Below are positions 9,877-20,451 of a DNA stretch of 64,000 nt, one piece after another (position 1 is the first letter of the stretch; each line of letters begins with the position of its first letter). The stretch spans positions 5,938,001 to 6,002,000 of the forward strand of contig JARZZO010000011.1 of the NCBI GenBank assembly GCA_030544215.1, read 5' to 3'. Made by a program: the position numbers and the translations under genes. This DNA is from Zantedeschia hybrid cultivar (Eukaryota; Streptophyta; Magnoliopsida; Alismatales; Araceae). The notes under the pieces are model-generated. The model made no database searches and was not told where the DNA came from. It was given only the letters and a program-made list of their open reading frames with translations.

Positions 9877-12644
9877 GCTTTAGGCTCGTCTTATCTGATC
9901 ATAAAGTTGGAAAAATGTCAATTCCAATAGAGTTTGCTCCAACGAAAGAATGATGGAAGAAGAACGTGGCCGACAAGCTTTGCCTTTCCCTGTTCATCAC
10001 CTTTCTGGTTGATGCTACGCGAAAGAAGAAGAATAGGAGCCCAACTGACCCCGACAAAGCTGATGCTTGGTGCTCGTGTCCGGTGTGAAAAAGTTGAAAG
10101 GACAAGTCAATCATTCAAATAAGAGAAAAGATCTTCTCAATACGTACATGTTTAGATCGGAGTTTCAGTAATATTGAGAGGGGGTCACATAGAGTGGTTT
10201 TGCAATGTTTGACCTATTTTTTCCTCTAATACTGTTGGACTCTAATCCAAACGTGAAAATTTCCTCTCTTCAAATAAATAATATATTGTTATGTTAGCAC
10301 CAATAAGAAATTCGTGCAAGAAGAACATGTTGCCTTCCCAAAAATTGAGGCAGAATGTTCTAACCTTCTCTTCTATTTGAAGGCGATCTCGGGTATATAT
10401 GATTGAAAACAAACAATATTTTTTCTCCAAATATTCTCATTGCCAAATGCATTTTTGGCACCAAGACCAAATAAATTTTTCTTTTACCAACCTATTGCCT
10501 TGCTAAAAAGGGTTTATGGATTATTATAAGATATTATGTTCAACTAGAAATCTCGACAACCTCAGTAAATTCCTAGCTAAACACATCTATTTGGGGCGGC
10601 AACACACATGGAACTTGGAAGTGATTCTTGTTTAAGTAGTCAAGTTTCTAAGAGGAAATAAATTCCTTTCACAAGTGTAGAAATTCAATGTGTTACATAA
10701 CAACGCATGCAGTACACTCCCTAGCTAACAATGTTACCTCAAAGCACGAATGTACATGACATCAATATATTGATGAATCTTTGGAACATAGTGATCAGGG
10801 CGGATCGAATAGCAATTTAGTGGTTGAGACGTTGCGATCTTCATAGGCTTGGCATGGACGTGAAGATGGGAGGAATTTACACGAACTTCCATTAGAATAG
10901 GTACAATGTACTGAAAATGATTATTATGTCCCCAATTAGGAAGGGGGGTATAGAAGTCTATAATCTTATATGCCCATCTCCTTTCCTTGTTCACAAGCAA
11001 ATAAGAGATTATTTTTTCGTGACCTACGATCTTCCTCGTCCTTTTTTTTTCTCTCTTTTTCCTGTTCATAAACAAATAGGAGGTTCTTTACCCTTCACAT
11101 TGCTTAGATCCTAACTCACTTTGTTTGCATAATAGGGTCGGAATAATCGGTATAAAGGTCTTATTCTCGTTTAATTGCGATGATGCCTAATTCTCCAAAT
11201 TCCTTCCACTCCCCAAATTCTACATGGAACACTTAATTCCTCTAATTTTACTTTTTATTTCACTTCTCATTCCACTTATTCCTACCAAATCATTTGGAAC
11301 AACGCAGTGTAATTCTCCTTATTCTGGGAATATTAACAACTTATCAAATCAAAATACCTCTTATTCTGATTTAAAAATCCTCAAAACTTTATTCTGATTT
11401 AAGCTATTCTACAAACAAAGGGAATACATTAATTCCTTCGGATTTAAGCTATTCGGTCCCGACTCTTCTTATTCACTGAGTAATAGATTAATGGGGCAAG
11501 TTATAGAAAAGAGGATCGAACTACAAATGTGAAGCCTTATATTTGTCTTTTGAGTATTAAAATTATGACGGATACAAGAAATTTAGGTTCAGAAAACAGG
11601 GTCAAACAAAAACAGGTAAACATCGAGGTGTCGTACACGTCTCTACAAGTCAATCTCCGATCGAATGAAACAAAAAATTTAAAAATTAAAATCGAGTCCC
11701 AATTAACATAAAAAGATATATTTAACGGGTCGAGTTTAATAATAATTTTTAATTTTTTAAGTCATTCGATACAAAAACGACTTTAATGAATGTGTACCTT
11801 AAAAAAATTTAAAAATATTTTTTTTATCACTACACTGAGCAAGCATAAGTCACTGATGAAATATGCTCAACCAATTCCGATGCATAGTGGAGGACAGGTT
11901 ATGATTGGTTGAACAGTTAATTGACTGTGCCGGAGCCTCCAATCCACCTTGGATTCCATTGCAAGTATGTGTATGGGTCCGCTATTTCTTGTTTTTACGG
12001 TTTGTTGTTCCCCCACCACCACCATCTTTTCCTGCATTTGAAGAGTGGACTGTTAACGCCCGGATGCCACGCCTACCCGCGTGTGTGCAAACAGTTTAAA
12101 GTGAATTATTTGACAGCTACTGCCAGGTGCGAAATGCTATGCTACCGTTACTGTTGCTGCTGCCGCAACTGCTGCCACCGTCATCAAATATTTTAAAAAG
12201 TGTAGCATTTGTTTTACGCATTTGTCATATTTGACTCCACATTTGACACCACACACATAGCACAATTAACATAAGTGAGAGTCGTCACAAATTTTACTTA
12301 TATATTTGTCATTCATTCACTTTGAAATTTGTACTATTTGTATGATGTCAAATATGAAGTCAGATGTAAGAGTTACAAAACTGTTTTTCTATATGTATAT
12401 GTTCGGTACGTAGGACCCATCGTAAAATAATTTTAAAAAATAAAATAATATTATAAAATTGGGTTGCATCCCATAGGGTGCAGCTAGTATTATTTGTATT
12501 CAAAATACGGTTAAAACACGTGTGTGATACGTAAATCATGCATTTTGTTGGTAATTTTTCACACATTATTACAAAGCAAAAAAAAGGAACCAACTTGTTA
12601 CATTCATTGTGCATGGCGGCTGCTGTTCTTGGTACGTCGGAAAC

Positions 12645-12941
12645 TGGAACGACGAGGACTACGTCAGGATACTGCGCCGGTGCAGGGAGGCGATCCTTCC
12701 AGCGAAGGAACGTGGAGGGAAGGTGATCATCGTAGAGTCGATCATGGGTCGCAGCGGGGGCAGCAAGCACCAGGAGGCAGTGGAGGTGCAGCACCTGATG
12801 GACCTTCACATGTTGGCGACCATGGAGGGAAGGGAGAGGGACGAAGGGGATTGGCGCCGGCTCATCCCTGCTCCCGGCTTCAGTGCCTGCAAGATAACCC
12901 CGGCCTTGGGGCCCAGATCAGTCATCGAAGCTTACCCATGA
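12645..12941 (+). pseudogene. O-methyltransferase last-exon pseudogene
   Basis: The sequence matches the exon at 1735-2046 through to the stop codon, but 21 bases are missing at its start. The lost segment contains the splice acceptor and the WVL(H)-equivalent codons. The deletion joins two AAAC repeats that flank it in the intact copy, so the break carries 4-bp microhomology. No exon 1 lies upstream between 6684 and 12640. The remaining frame from NDED to AYP is open, which suggests recent death. It cannot produce a normal OMT. Confidence 0.85.
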
Positions 12942-13149
12942 CTCCCAAGCCATCCTAGCTAGTCCACCGTCCTCTTCTCGCTGTTCTTCTCTATAGATTA
13001 CGAGTCTGCACTCTGTAGTAGCCAGTGGAATCCACTGTGCCGTATTCGTCTCTTTTCGCTAGCTCTCTGTTTACATGTATGCCTCTCAGGTTTGTGTCTG
13101 TTTTCTTAAGAGCGACTGTGGATGGGGTTAATGTTCTACCGAATAAGTT

Positions 13150-13341
13150 GGATTGAGATCGTCTACTCTATTTTTTTTACATCACTTGTATTCCACTCAT
13201 TCTGATTGGTCTAAAATCTTTAAAAAATAGAAATTTTTTTTCTTTTTTAAGTTCTACTTTCCTCTCACCACAATAATTAAACCAATCAAAATGAGTGGAA
13301 TACAAGTGGTATAAAAAAAATGAAGTATACGATCTCAATCC
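13150..13341. mobile_element. MITE, Mutator-like (9-bp TSD)
   Basis: This 192-bp element has ~55-60 bp terminal inverted repeats starting GGATTGAGATCGT and ending ACGATCTCAATCC. It is flanked by a 9-bp direct repeat GAATAAGTT (13141-13149 and 13342-13350). The paralogous site at 2248-2256 has a single GAATAAGTT and no insert, giving a direct empty site. A 9-bp TSD points to the Mutator (MULE) superfamily. There is no coding capacity. Confidence 0.9.
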
Positions 13342-14308
13342 GAATAAGTTGCGGTACCACGTGCTTTCAAGCCATTTTAATTAAGGAGGAATTGTAGTGC
13401 AATCTGCTGAGAATGTTGGCACCTATTTTTGAAAATAGTGTATAATATATCTTAAAATAATATATGTTATATTTTTATCCGATATAGTACACTAATCTTA
13501 AAAACACTAGACTGGTAGGGGATATATATTATGCTAATCTTAGAGGGAATATCGCATTTACGGAGCATATAGCACGTTCTTACGCAGCATATTACGATAT
13601 ATATCGATAATATTTAACCTCACACGTATTATTCAATCATTAACCGATTTTTTTAAGTAAACAACAAGGGATAACTAGGTAAAGCAAGTAGACAAACTTT
13701 CAAAGTCTGAGAAGCTTCCCAAGTGGGACAGCCCTATCCCACGGATTCTGGTAGGATAGGGATCCTTGGCTTACCCCCTCTCTATTTAAATTTATCCCGG
13801 TTAAATCTAGAATAACTTTAATCTCCGATCAAATTTTTTAATATCCAATCAAACTACTATCCGAACTAACCAAGGATAACCTTAAGATAGAGAGGGGATA
13901 ACCCCCAAATCAAAGAAGGGCATTAGGACTCGATTTAAAGTTGAATGCACTTGTAGAGAGCATCGCATTTGGAGATGCAAACATGTAGGATCCACTACTC
14001 ATAGATTTAAGGTACTTTCATGAGCATATCCATTAAGCTATCCATTTGGAAATATTGTCCATTAATTATTCTATAAGTTAATAATCACTTAGATAATCAG
14101 ATTTTAGTGTATAAAAAAATACCCAGTATCTTATCTACTATGTATACCGATTTAAAAAGATTATTTATTAACAATCTATAAACTAATGTGACGGGTTGAC
14201 TAGTCATGTGCATCCCTAATCGCATTTACTTTTTCTGACTTGATTCTTCAGTCGAAATGAATCCTAACAAAGATGGTGCTCGATGCCCGTCTGGTATTAA
14301 AAACTTGT

Positions 14309-14678
14309 GTATACGCCTCTAAAAAATATTGTATTTATATATATACCCTCAACTCTCTCACATTGTTAACGATACTTCTAAAATCTCATAAAAGTTACGG
14401 TTACGCCCCTCTATCAAAATAACATGAAATCCAATTAAATGCGTCAAAAAGATTCTATCAATATTGATGACATCAGGAGTATGTATGTAAAATTTTAATA
14501 AATTTAAGTGTACAGTGGCAAAATACTAATGAAAGTAAAGGTATATATGTAAAAATTTTAGATTCAATTTAACGAAGAAATGTATAAATGCATCATGTTA
14601 AGATTTTAGAGGTATCAATGATAATATGTGAAATTTGGAGGTATAGATACAAATATGTTGCTTTTTAAGTATACATAC
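14309..14678. repeat. MITE-like element, second copy
   Basis: It is homologous and collinear with the inverted-repeat element at 3199-3532, with additional internal sequence around 14470-14520. It was inherited through the segmental duplication and has no coding capacity. Confidence 0.5.
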
Positions 14679-15525
14679 CTAAAAATCCCGAAGTTGACGG
14701 ACGAGTCAATCCTAATAAACAGTCCATTCTAATAAAAATTGATGGAAGAAGAATGTGGCGGACAAGGAACAAGAGCATGCGCGTCCCATCCCCTGTGCCT
14801 CCTTGCACCTCAAAACACATGATCGTGAGGTGATATCGTTGTACCCTCATTACATCCTCCTCCACCCAGGGAGGTACAAGTGATCTTGTTCGGACCGACA
14901 ATACAATGGATTCGGATTCCCTAGATATTTTTTACGGGTCCTAAAATTCTATTGACTAGAAATTATATATGCGTGGAACTTATTCCATTTATGAAAATTT
15001 AAAATGTAGACTTCAATCAAGAGCATCTAAGGGTCCATGCAAAGCCCGAGAAAAAGATCCAGGAGATCCCATTGCCAATACAGTCACCCTTCAATAAATT
15101 GCTTTCTATAAGAGGACAAAGGTCTGTCATAATGAGGTGATAAAATAGGCTCAAGTTGCGATGCGTGACGTCAGAGTCAAGCTTGTCCATTCTACTTGGG
15201 ATTCCATTCCAAGCGTGGGACCGAAATTTTATTATTCAAAAATACTGGTGCATTAATGCATGGACGTAAATAGTTGTACCCTGATGCATAGATCACAAAC
15301 AGCACCGACTTCTTTGCATCTTGTCTGAGATGACCATTATGCTGTCCGATCTGTCTGTGTACCACCCAATCCGTCCATATCTAGTGCAATTCTGTTAAAA
15401 TAATTAAAAGATAAAATATGAAAAAAATACTGTCCATTCAATGTTTTTATCACTGGATATAAATAAATTTTAATATCAGTATTTGAGTTCATATGTAATC
15501 ATATGTGATGAGGCAGAATCCGATT

Positions 15526-15785
15526 CGGCCCATTAAAGCAAGCCCAAACCCCTTTCAGCCCAACATCAGCAGTACCAGGCCTTCCGGGAGCCTCCGGCCC
15601 ATCAGCGGCCCAGCAGCCTTCGGCCCATAAGCGGCACCGTCGCTCCCGGCCCAACAGGCTTCAGCCCGTCAGCGGCCCACCAACCTACGGCCCGGGAGCA
15701 GCGCGGCAGCCCAAGGCCCAACAGGCTTCGGCCCATCAGCGGCCCAACCCCCTTCGGCCCGGTAGCCGAATCCGGCCCACTCCGG
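15526..15785 (+). promoter_or_regulatory. GGCCCA (site II-type) motif cluster in U3
   Basis: Ten GGCCCA hexamers occur in this part of the left LTR, most embedded in the phrase CTTCGGCCCATCAGCGGCCCA. GGCCCA/TGGGCC is the core of the plant site II element bound by TCP factors. The right LTR keeps nearly all of these copies. A promoter role is inferred. Confidence 0.45.
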
Positions 15786-15872
15786 TAGCGGATCAGGCAC
15801 TATGGCGGTTTATCAGTAAGCCCTCATTTAGTCCTATATCGGCTGTCACCGTTAACCATCCGCTATCTTTTA

Positions 15873-15880
15873 CTATAAAT
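15873..15880 (+). promoter_or_regulatory. LTR TATA box
   Basis: CTATAAAT is followed by ACACCGC and lies about 365 bases after the LTR start. The right LTR has the same motif near 24180-24187. It is the likely core promoter for the element transcript. Confidence 0.6.
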
Positions 15881-16406
15881 ACACCGCTATTTATTGCCCA
15901 AAGGATGCTTCCTCAAGCCTCCGAGACCCTTAAAAGGACTACAGTCCGAAAAGCATTAAAGCTACTCTCTTTGCCTTCTGAATCGAATCTTCTTCAGGAA
16001 CTAACTTGACCGTCGGAGGGGGTTCCCCAGGGCTGAAGTCCGGGACTCCTGCTGACCGGTTTTCTTCTTCTTTCCCCCCTGCAGGAGCTCGGTTCGAATC
16101 ATCGCCGACCTTCCCGAGTCGGTCTCGACCGCCGACCTCGGACTCCTCTCCCTGGTCTCGACGCAGTGCGCCGGCTGCCCTTGCAACTGGGGATCCTCGG
16201 CCTCGTGCCGCCCCTTCGTCCGCCGGAGGAGCCTCGGCCCCGACTTCCCGGAGCGAGCCGGCCTTCGGACCTCTCGGCTCCGACTCTGCGTCCTTCGTCT
16301 TCCGGATCCCCGTCGGGCCCCCGAACACCGATCCGACCCAGCACCAGATCCATCTCTTCGGATTCCGGCTTCGGAATCCGGTCGTGATAGCTTCGGCTAC
16401 ATCACG

Positions 16407-16424
16407 TGGCGCCGTCTGTGGGAA
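16407..16424 (+). other. Primer-binding site of the LTR element
   Basis: TGGCGCCGTCTGTGGGAA begins two bases after the left LTR ends. TGGCGCCG is complementary to a plant tRNA 3' end including CCA and is a common Gypsy PBS core. The exact tRNA is not assigned. Confidence 0.75.
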
Positions 16425-16439
16425 CCAAACAAACAAGTC

Positions 16440-17129
16440 ATGTCTCAGCGACCTGTGGCCCGACGATCCGGTCAAAGCGAAACAGAGGGACAGGAGGCCC
16501 CGGCGCAGTTGCCACTCTCCGAAGGCACCCCGTCCGCCCCTTTGAGCACGGCATGGCCAGTCACGCCAGGGTCTACAGCTGAAGACAACCGGATAAAGGA
16601 ACTTCAGCAACAAATGACCACACTGACTGCCACTGTCACATCTTTGGCAAACATGGTATCTGCCATGGCCCAGTACATGGGGGTATTGAGCCAACTTCCC
16701 CAACAGGCACCTCCCATTCGCCCTGTACAGAACAAAGAGCCTCGACCAGCGTCTTCGCAAATCTTCGTCGACAAGGCCGTTTCGGTGAACGACGAGCCCT
16801 CGGCACCGCCTGCCCCTCGGGCAGCTCACCCACCACTTGTAAATCAGGAACCTCCCCGTAGGCGATATCGGAAGGAGCGGGACCGAAGCAAGCAACAGGG
16901 TCCGCAGCCGCGGCACCTACCGCTGCCTGCTCCCCCTTCCCAAATGCTTACGGAGGTAAAGCATATGCTCCGGCGGCCTCAACGCATAAAATCTGATCCT
17001 CGCCGAAGGGACCCTAGCAGATATTGCGAATACCATCAGGAGACTGGCCACATGACTGATGAATGTCAGCAACTTCGGGAGGAGATAGATCGCCTCGTCA
17101 GAGCAGGCCAACTGCCACTATACCAGTAA
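16440..17129 (+). CDS. Truncated gag protein of the LTR element
   Basis: An open frame of 229 aa starts 36 bases after the LTR. Residues 45-85 contain a predicted helical segment, and the middle is rich in Pro, Gln and Arg. The C-terminus has the knuckle C-x2-H-x4-H-x4-C (YCEYHQETGHMTDEC) followed by EEIDRLVRAGQ, matching the gag fragment at the start of the window. The large retrotransposon gag core domain expected in a full Gypsy gag is mostly missing, and the frame ends right after the knuckle with no protease. It may allow packaging by a related autonomous element, but that is inference. Confidence 0.75.
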   Translation: MSQRPVARRSGQSETEGQEAPAQLPLSEGTPSAPLSTAWPVTPGSTAEDNRIKELQQQMTTLTATVTSLANMVSAMAQYMGVLSQLPQQAPPIRPVQNKEPRPASSQIFVDKAVSVNDEPSAPPAPRAAHPPLVNQEPPRRRYRKERDRSKQQGPQPRHLPLPAPPSQMLTEVKHMLRRPQRIKSDPRRRDPSRYCEYHQETGHMTDECQQLREEIDRLVRAGQLPLYQ

Positions 17130-17384
17130 GAACAGCCTCGACCGAGGCGCGACCGGGGAACCTCGGAGCAACAAGGCAACAACCGAAGAGATCCCCTTTT
17201 CTTTTTAAGGCTATGCTTTAAAATGACTGAAGTATTTGTAAACGGAAGCAACCAAGGGGCCCGCAGATTAGGGACCCCTTCGGACACGCATCCCCCTTAT
17301 CTAAAATACGGGGTACCTTCGGCACTTCATGTAAATTAACCTGGAATTTAGCTAGGAGACAAGGAAAGTCTGTTCTTTGAAAAG

Positions 17385-20160
17385 TGTCTCAGCAATAATT
17401 CGCAAAAGTCCGCGGCAACCTGATTCGGAGTGGCTCCGGCCATGCGTACCGAATCAGAGCGGCACGGATTTCTTAGCAAAAATCCGCGGCAACCTGATTC
17501 GGAGTGGCTCCGGCCATGGGTACCGAATCAGAGCGGCATCGATTTCTCCAAAGTCCGCGGGTCCTTTGATCCGACGAATGGCGCTCGGCCATGTAATCCG
17601 GATCAGGACGCGGCATGATTTTCTCTAAGTCCGTGTAAACCATATCGGGAGTGGCTTCGGCCATGCAAACCGTATCGGGAGCGGCTTGGTTCTCTTAAAG
17701 TCTGCGGGTCCTTTGATCCGACGAATGGCGCTCGGCCATGTAATCCGGATCAGGACACGGCATGGAATTTTCTCTAAGTCCGTGTAAACCGTATCGGGAG
17801 TGGCTTCGGCCATGCAAACCGTATCGGGAGCGGCTTGGTTCTCTTAAAGTCCGCGAGTCCTTCGATCCGACGAATGGCTTCGGCCATGTAATCCGGATCA
17901 GGACGCGGCATGGTTTTCTCTAAGTCCGTGTAAACCGTATCGGGAGTGGCTTCGGCCATGCAAACCGTATCGGGAGAGGCTTGGTTCTCTTAAAGTCCGC
18001 GGGTCCTTTGATCCGACGAATGGCGCTCGGCCATGTAATCCGGATCAGGACGCGGCATGGTTTTCTCTAAGTCCGTGTAAACCGTATCGGGAGTGGCTTC
18101 GGCCATGCAAACCGTATCGGGAGCGGCTTGGTTCTCTTAAAGTCCGCGGGTCCTTTGATCCGACGAATGGCGCTCGGCCATGTAATCCGGATCAGGACGC
18201 GGCATGGAATTTTCTCTAAGTCCGTGTAAACCGTATCGGGAGTGGCTTCGGCCATGCAAACCGTATCGGGAGCGGCTTGGTTCTCTTAAAGTCCGCGGGT
18301 CCTTTGATCCGACGAATGGCGCTCGGCCATGTAATTCGGATCAGGACGCGGCATGGAATTTTCTCTAAGTCCGTGTAAACCGTACCGGGAGTGGCTTCGG
18401 CCATGCAAACCGTATCGGGAGCGGCATGGTATTCTTTCAAAGTCCGCGGGTCCTTTGATCCGACGAATGGCGCTCGGCCATGTAATCCGGATCAGGACGC
18501 GGCATGGTTTTCTCTAAGTCCGTGTAAACCGTATCGGGAGTGGCTTCGGCCATGCAAACCGTATCGGGAGCGGCTTGGTTCTCTTAAAGTCCGCGAGTCC
18601 TTCGATCCGACGAATGGCTTCGGCCATGTAATCCGGATCAGGACGCGGCATGATTTTCTCTAAGTCCGTGTAAACCGTATCGGGAGTGGCTTCGGCCATG
18701 CAAACCGTATCGGGAGCGGCTTGGTTCTCTTAAAGTCCGCGGGTCCTTTGATCCGACGAATGGCGCTCGGCCATGTAATCCGGATCAGGACGCGGCATGG
18801 AATTTTCTCTAAGTCCGTGTAAACCGTATCGGGAGTGGCTTCGGCCATGCAAACCGTATTGGGAGCGGCTTGGTTCTCTTAAAGTCCGCGGGTCCTTTGA
18901 TCCGACGAATGGCGCTCGGCCATGTAATCCGGATCAGGACGCGGCATGGAATTTTCTCTAAGTCTGTGTAAACCGTACCGGGAGTGGCTTCGGCCATGCA
19001 AACCGTATCGGGAGCGGCACGGTATTCTTTCAAAGCCCGCGGGTCCTTCGATCCGACGAATGGCTTCGGCCATGTAATCCGGATCAGGACGCGGCATGGT
19101 TTTCTCTAAGTCCGTGTAAACCGTATCGGGAGTGGCTTCGGCCATGCAAACCGTATCGGGAGCGGCTTGGTTCTCTTAAAGTCCGCGGGTCCTTTGATCC
19201 GACGAATGGCACTCGGCCATGTAATCCGGATCAGGACGCGGCATGGAATTTTCTCTAAGTCCGTGTAAACCGTATCGGGAGTGGCTTCGGCCATGCAAAC
19301 CTTATCGGGAGCGGCTTGGTTCTCTTAAAGTCCGCGGGTCCTTTGATCCGACGAATGGCGCTCGGCCATGTAATCCGGATCAGGACGCAGCATAGAATTT
19401 TCTCTAAGTCCGTGTAAACCGTATCGGGAGTGGCTTCGGCCATGCAAACCGTATCGGGAGCGGCTTGGTTCTCTTAAAGTCCGCGGGTCCTTTGATCCGA
19501 CGAATGGCGCTCGGCCATGTAATCCGGATCAGGACGCGGCATGGAATTTTCTCTAAGTCCGTGTAAACCGTATCGGGAGTGGCTTCGGCCATGCAAACCG
19601 TATCGGGAGCGGCTTGGTTCTCTTAAAGTCCGCGAGTCCTTCGATCCGACGAATGGCTTCGGCCATGTAATCCGGATCAGGACGCGGCATGGTTTTCTCT
19701 AAGTCCGTGTAAACCGTATCGGGAGTGGCTTCGGCCATGCAAACCGTATCGGGAGCGGCTTGGTTCTCTTAAAGTCCGCGGGTCCTTTGATCCGACGAAT
19801 GGCGCTCGGCCATGTAATCCGGATCAGGACGCGGCATGGAATTTTCTCTAAGTCCATGTAAACCGTATCGGCAGTGGCTTCGGCCATGCAAACCGTATCG
19901 GGAGCGGCTTGGTTCTCTTAAAGTCCGCGAGTCCTTCGATCCGACGAATGGCTTCGGCCATGTAATCCGGATCAGGACGCGGCATGGTTTTCTCTAAGTC
20001 CGTGTAAACCGTATCGGGAGTGGCTTCGGCCATGCAAACCGTATCGGGAGCGGCATGGTTCTCTTAAAGTCCGCGAGTCCTTCGATCCGGCGAATGGCTT
20101 CGGCCATGTAATCCGGATCAGGACGCGGCGTGGTTTTCTCTAAGTCTGCATAAGACGAAG
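17385..20160. repeat. Tandem repeat array, ~18 units of 146-149 bp
   Basis: Two shorter, diverged units (17385-17550) precede about 18 regular units, each containing TCCTT(T/C)GATCCGACGAATGG. There are two unit types. One has TTTGATCC with GGCGCTCGGCC (149 bp), the other TTCGATCC with GGCTTCGGCC (146 bp), and they are interspersed. Each unit itself contains smaller repeats built on GGCCATG.AAnCCG.ATC. Short minus-strand open frames recur in every unit and are a by-product of the repetition. In Tat-lineage elements, repeats in this location are a known seed for satellites. Confidence 0.95.
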
Positions 20161-20451
20161 CGGGAGTGGCTTCGGCCACACGAACCGCATCTAAAGCAGC
20201 CGTATCTGCTGGCGATATTCTATCAACGCCCTATCCGAACCTACATCGGGTCTCGGCTTCGCAAACTATAGCGAACGACGGCATGATCTCGGATTTCTGA
20301 AAGGCCAGATCCGGTCAAGTCATGCAGAAGACAACGAGGTAACACTCAGAAATACTTCATATATTTACAAAAGGGGAAGTACAAAATCGGCCATCCGCCT
20401 GGCCGAAGGCTTACAAAAGTGGAAAAACAAAAACCGAGGAGAGCCCTCGTA

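Larger units (their letters stand above)
6684..12640. other. Long AT-rich intergenic region, no supported gene
   Basis: I find no credible gene. The region has repeat remnants: a relative of the 3199 MITE near 6945-7150, AT-rich blocks around 7230-8670 that repeat phrases such as CAATCCAACGGT and look transposon-derived, a microsatellite at 8184-8258, and an 87-bp tandem duplication at 9704-9876. From about 12168 it aligns to the intron-like sequence at 1262-1734. Confidence 0.6.
15506..16404 (+). repeat. Left LTR (899 bp)
   Basis: It starts TGATGAGGCAG and ends GGCTACATCA. The first ~290 bases are U3-like and hold ten GGCCCA motifs. A TATA box (CTATAAAT) is at 15873-15880. It is the same length as the right LTR and differs by ~2.4%. 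Confidence 0.95.

Noticed and set aside
10734..11075. Minus-strand frame of 113 codons in AT-rich intergenic DNA
   Set aside because: No recognisable domain, no splice context and composition typical of non-coding DNA.
15939..16916. Long minus-strand frame of 325 codons over the left LTR and gag
   Set aside because: It reads antisense through LTR and gag sequence and shows no family; the right LTR gives a similar shadow frame.
17385..20160. Regular spacing might suggest a CRISPR-like array
   Set aside because: The whole 146-149 bp unit is repeated with no unique spacers, and this is plant nuclear DNA inside an LTR element.
17473..20179. Many near-identical ~61-aa minus-strand open frames across the tandem array
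   Set aside because: They recur once per repeat unit with stops between them; the repetition explains them and no protein family is recognised.
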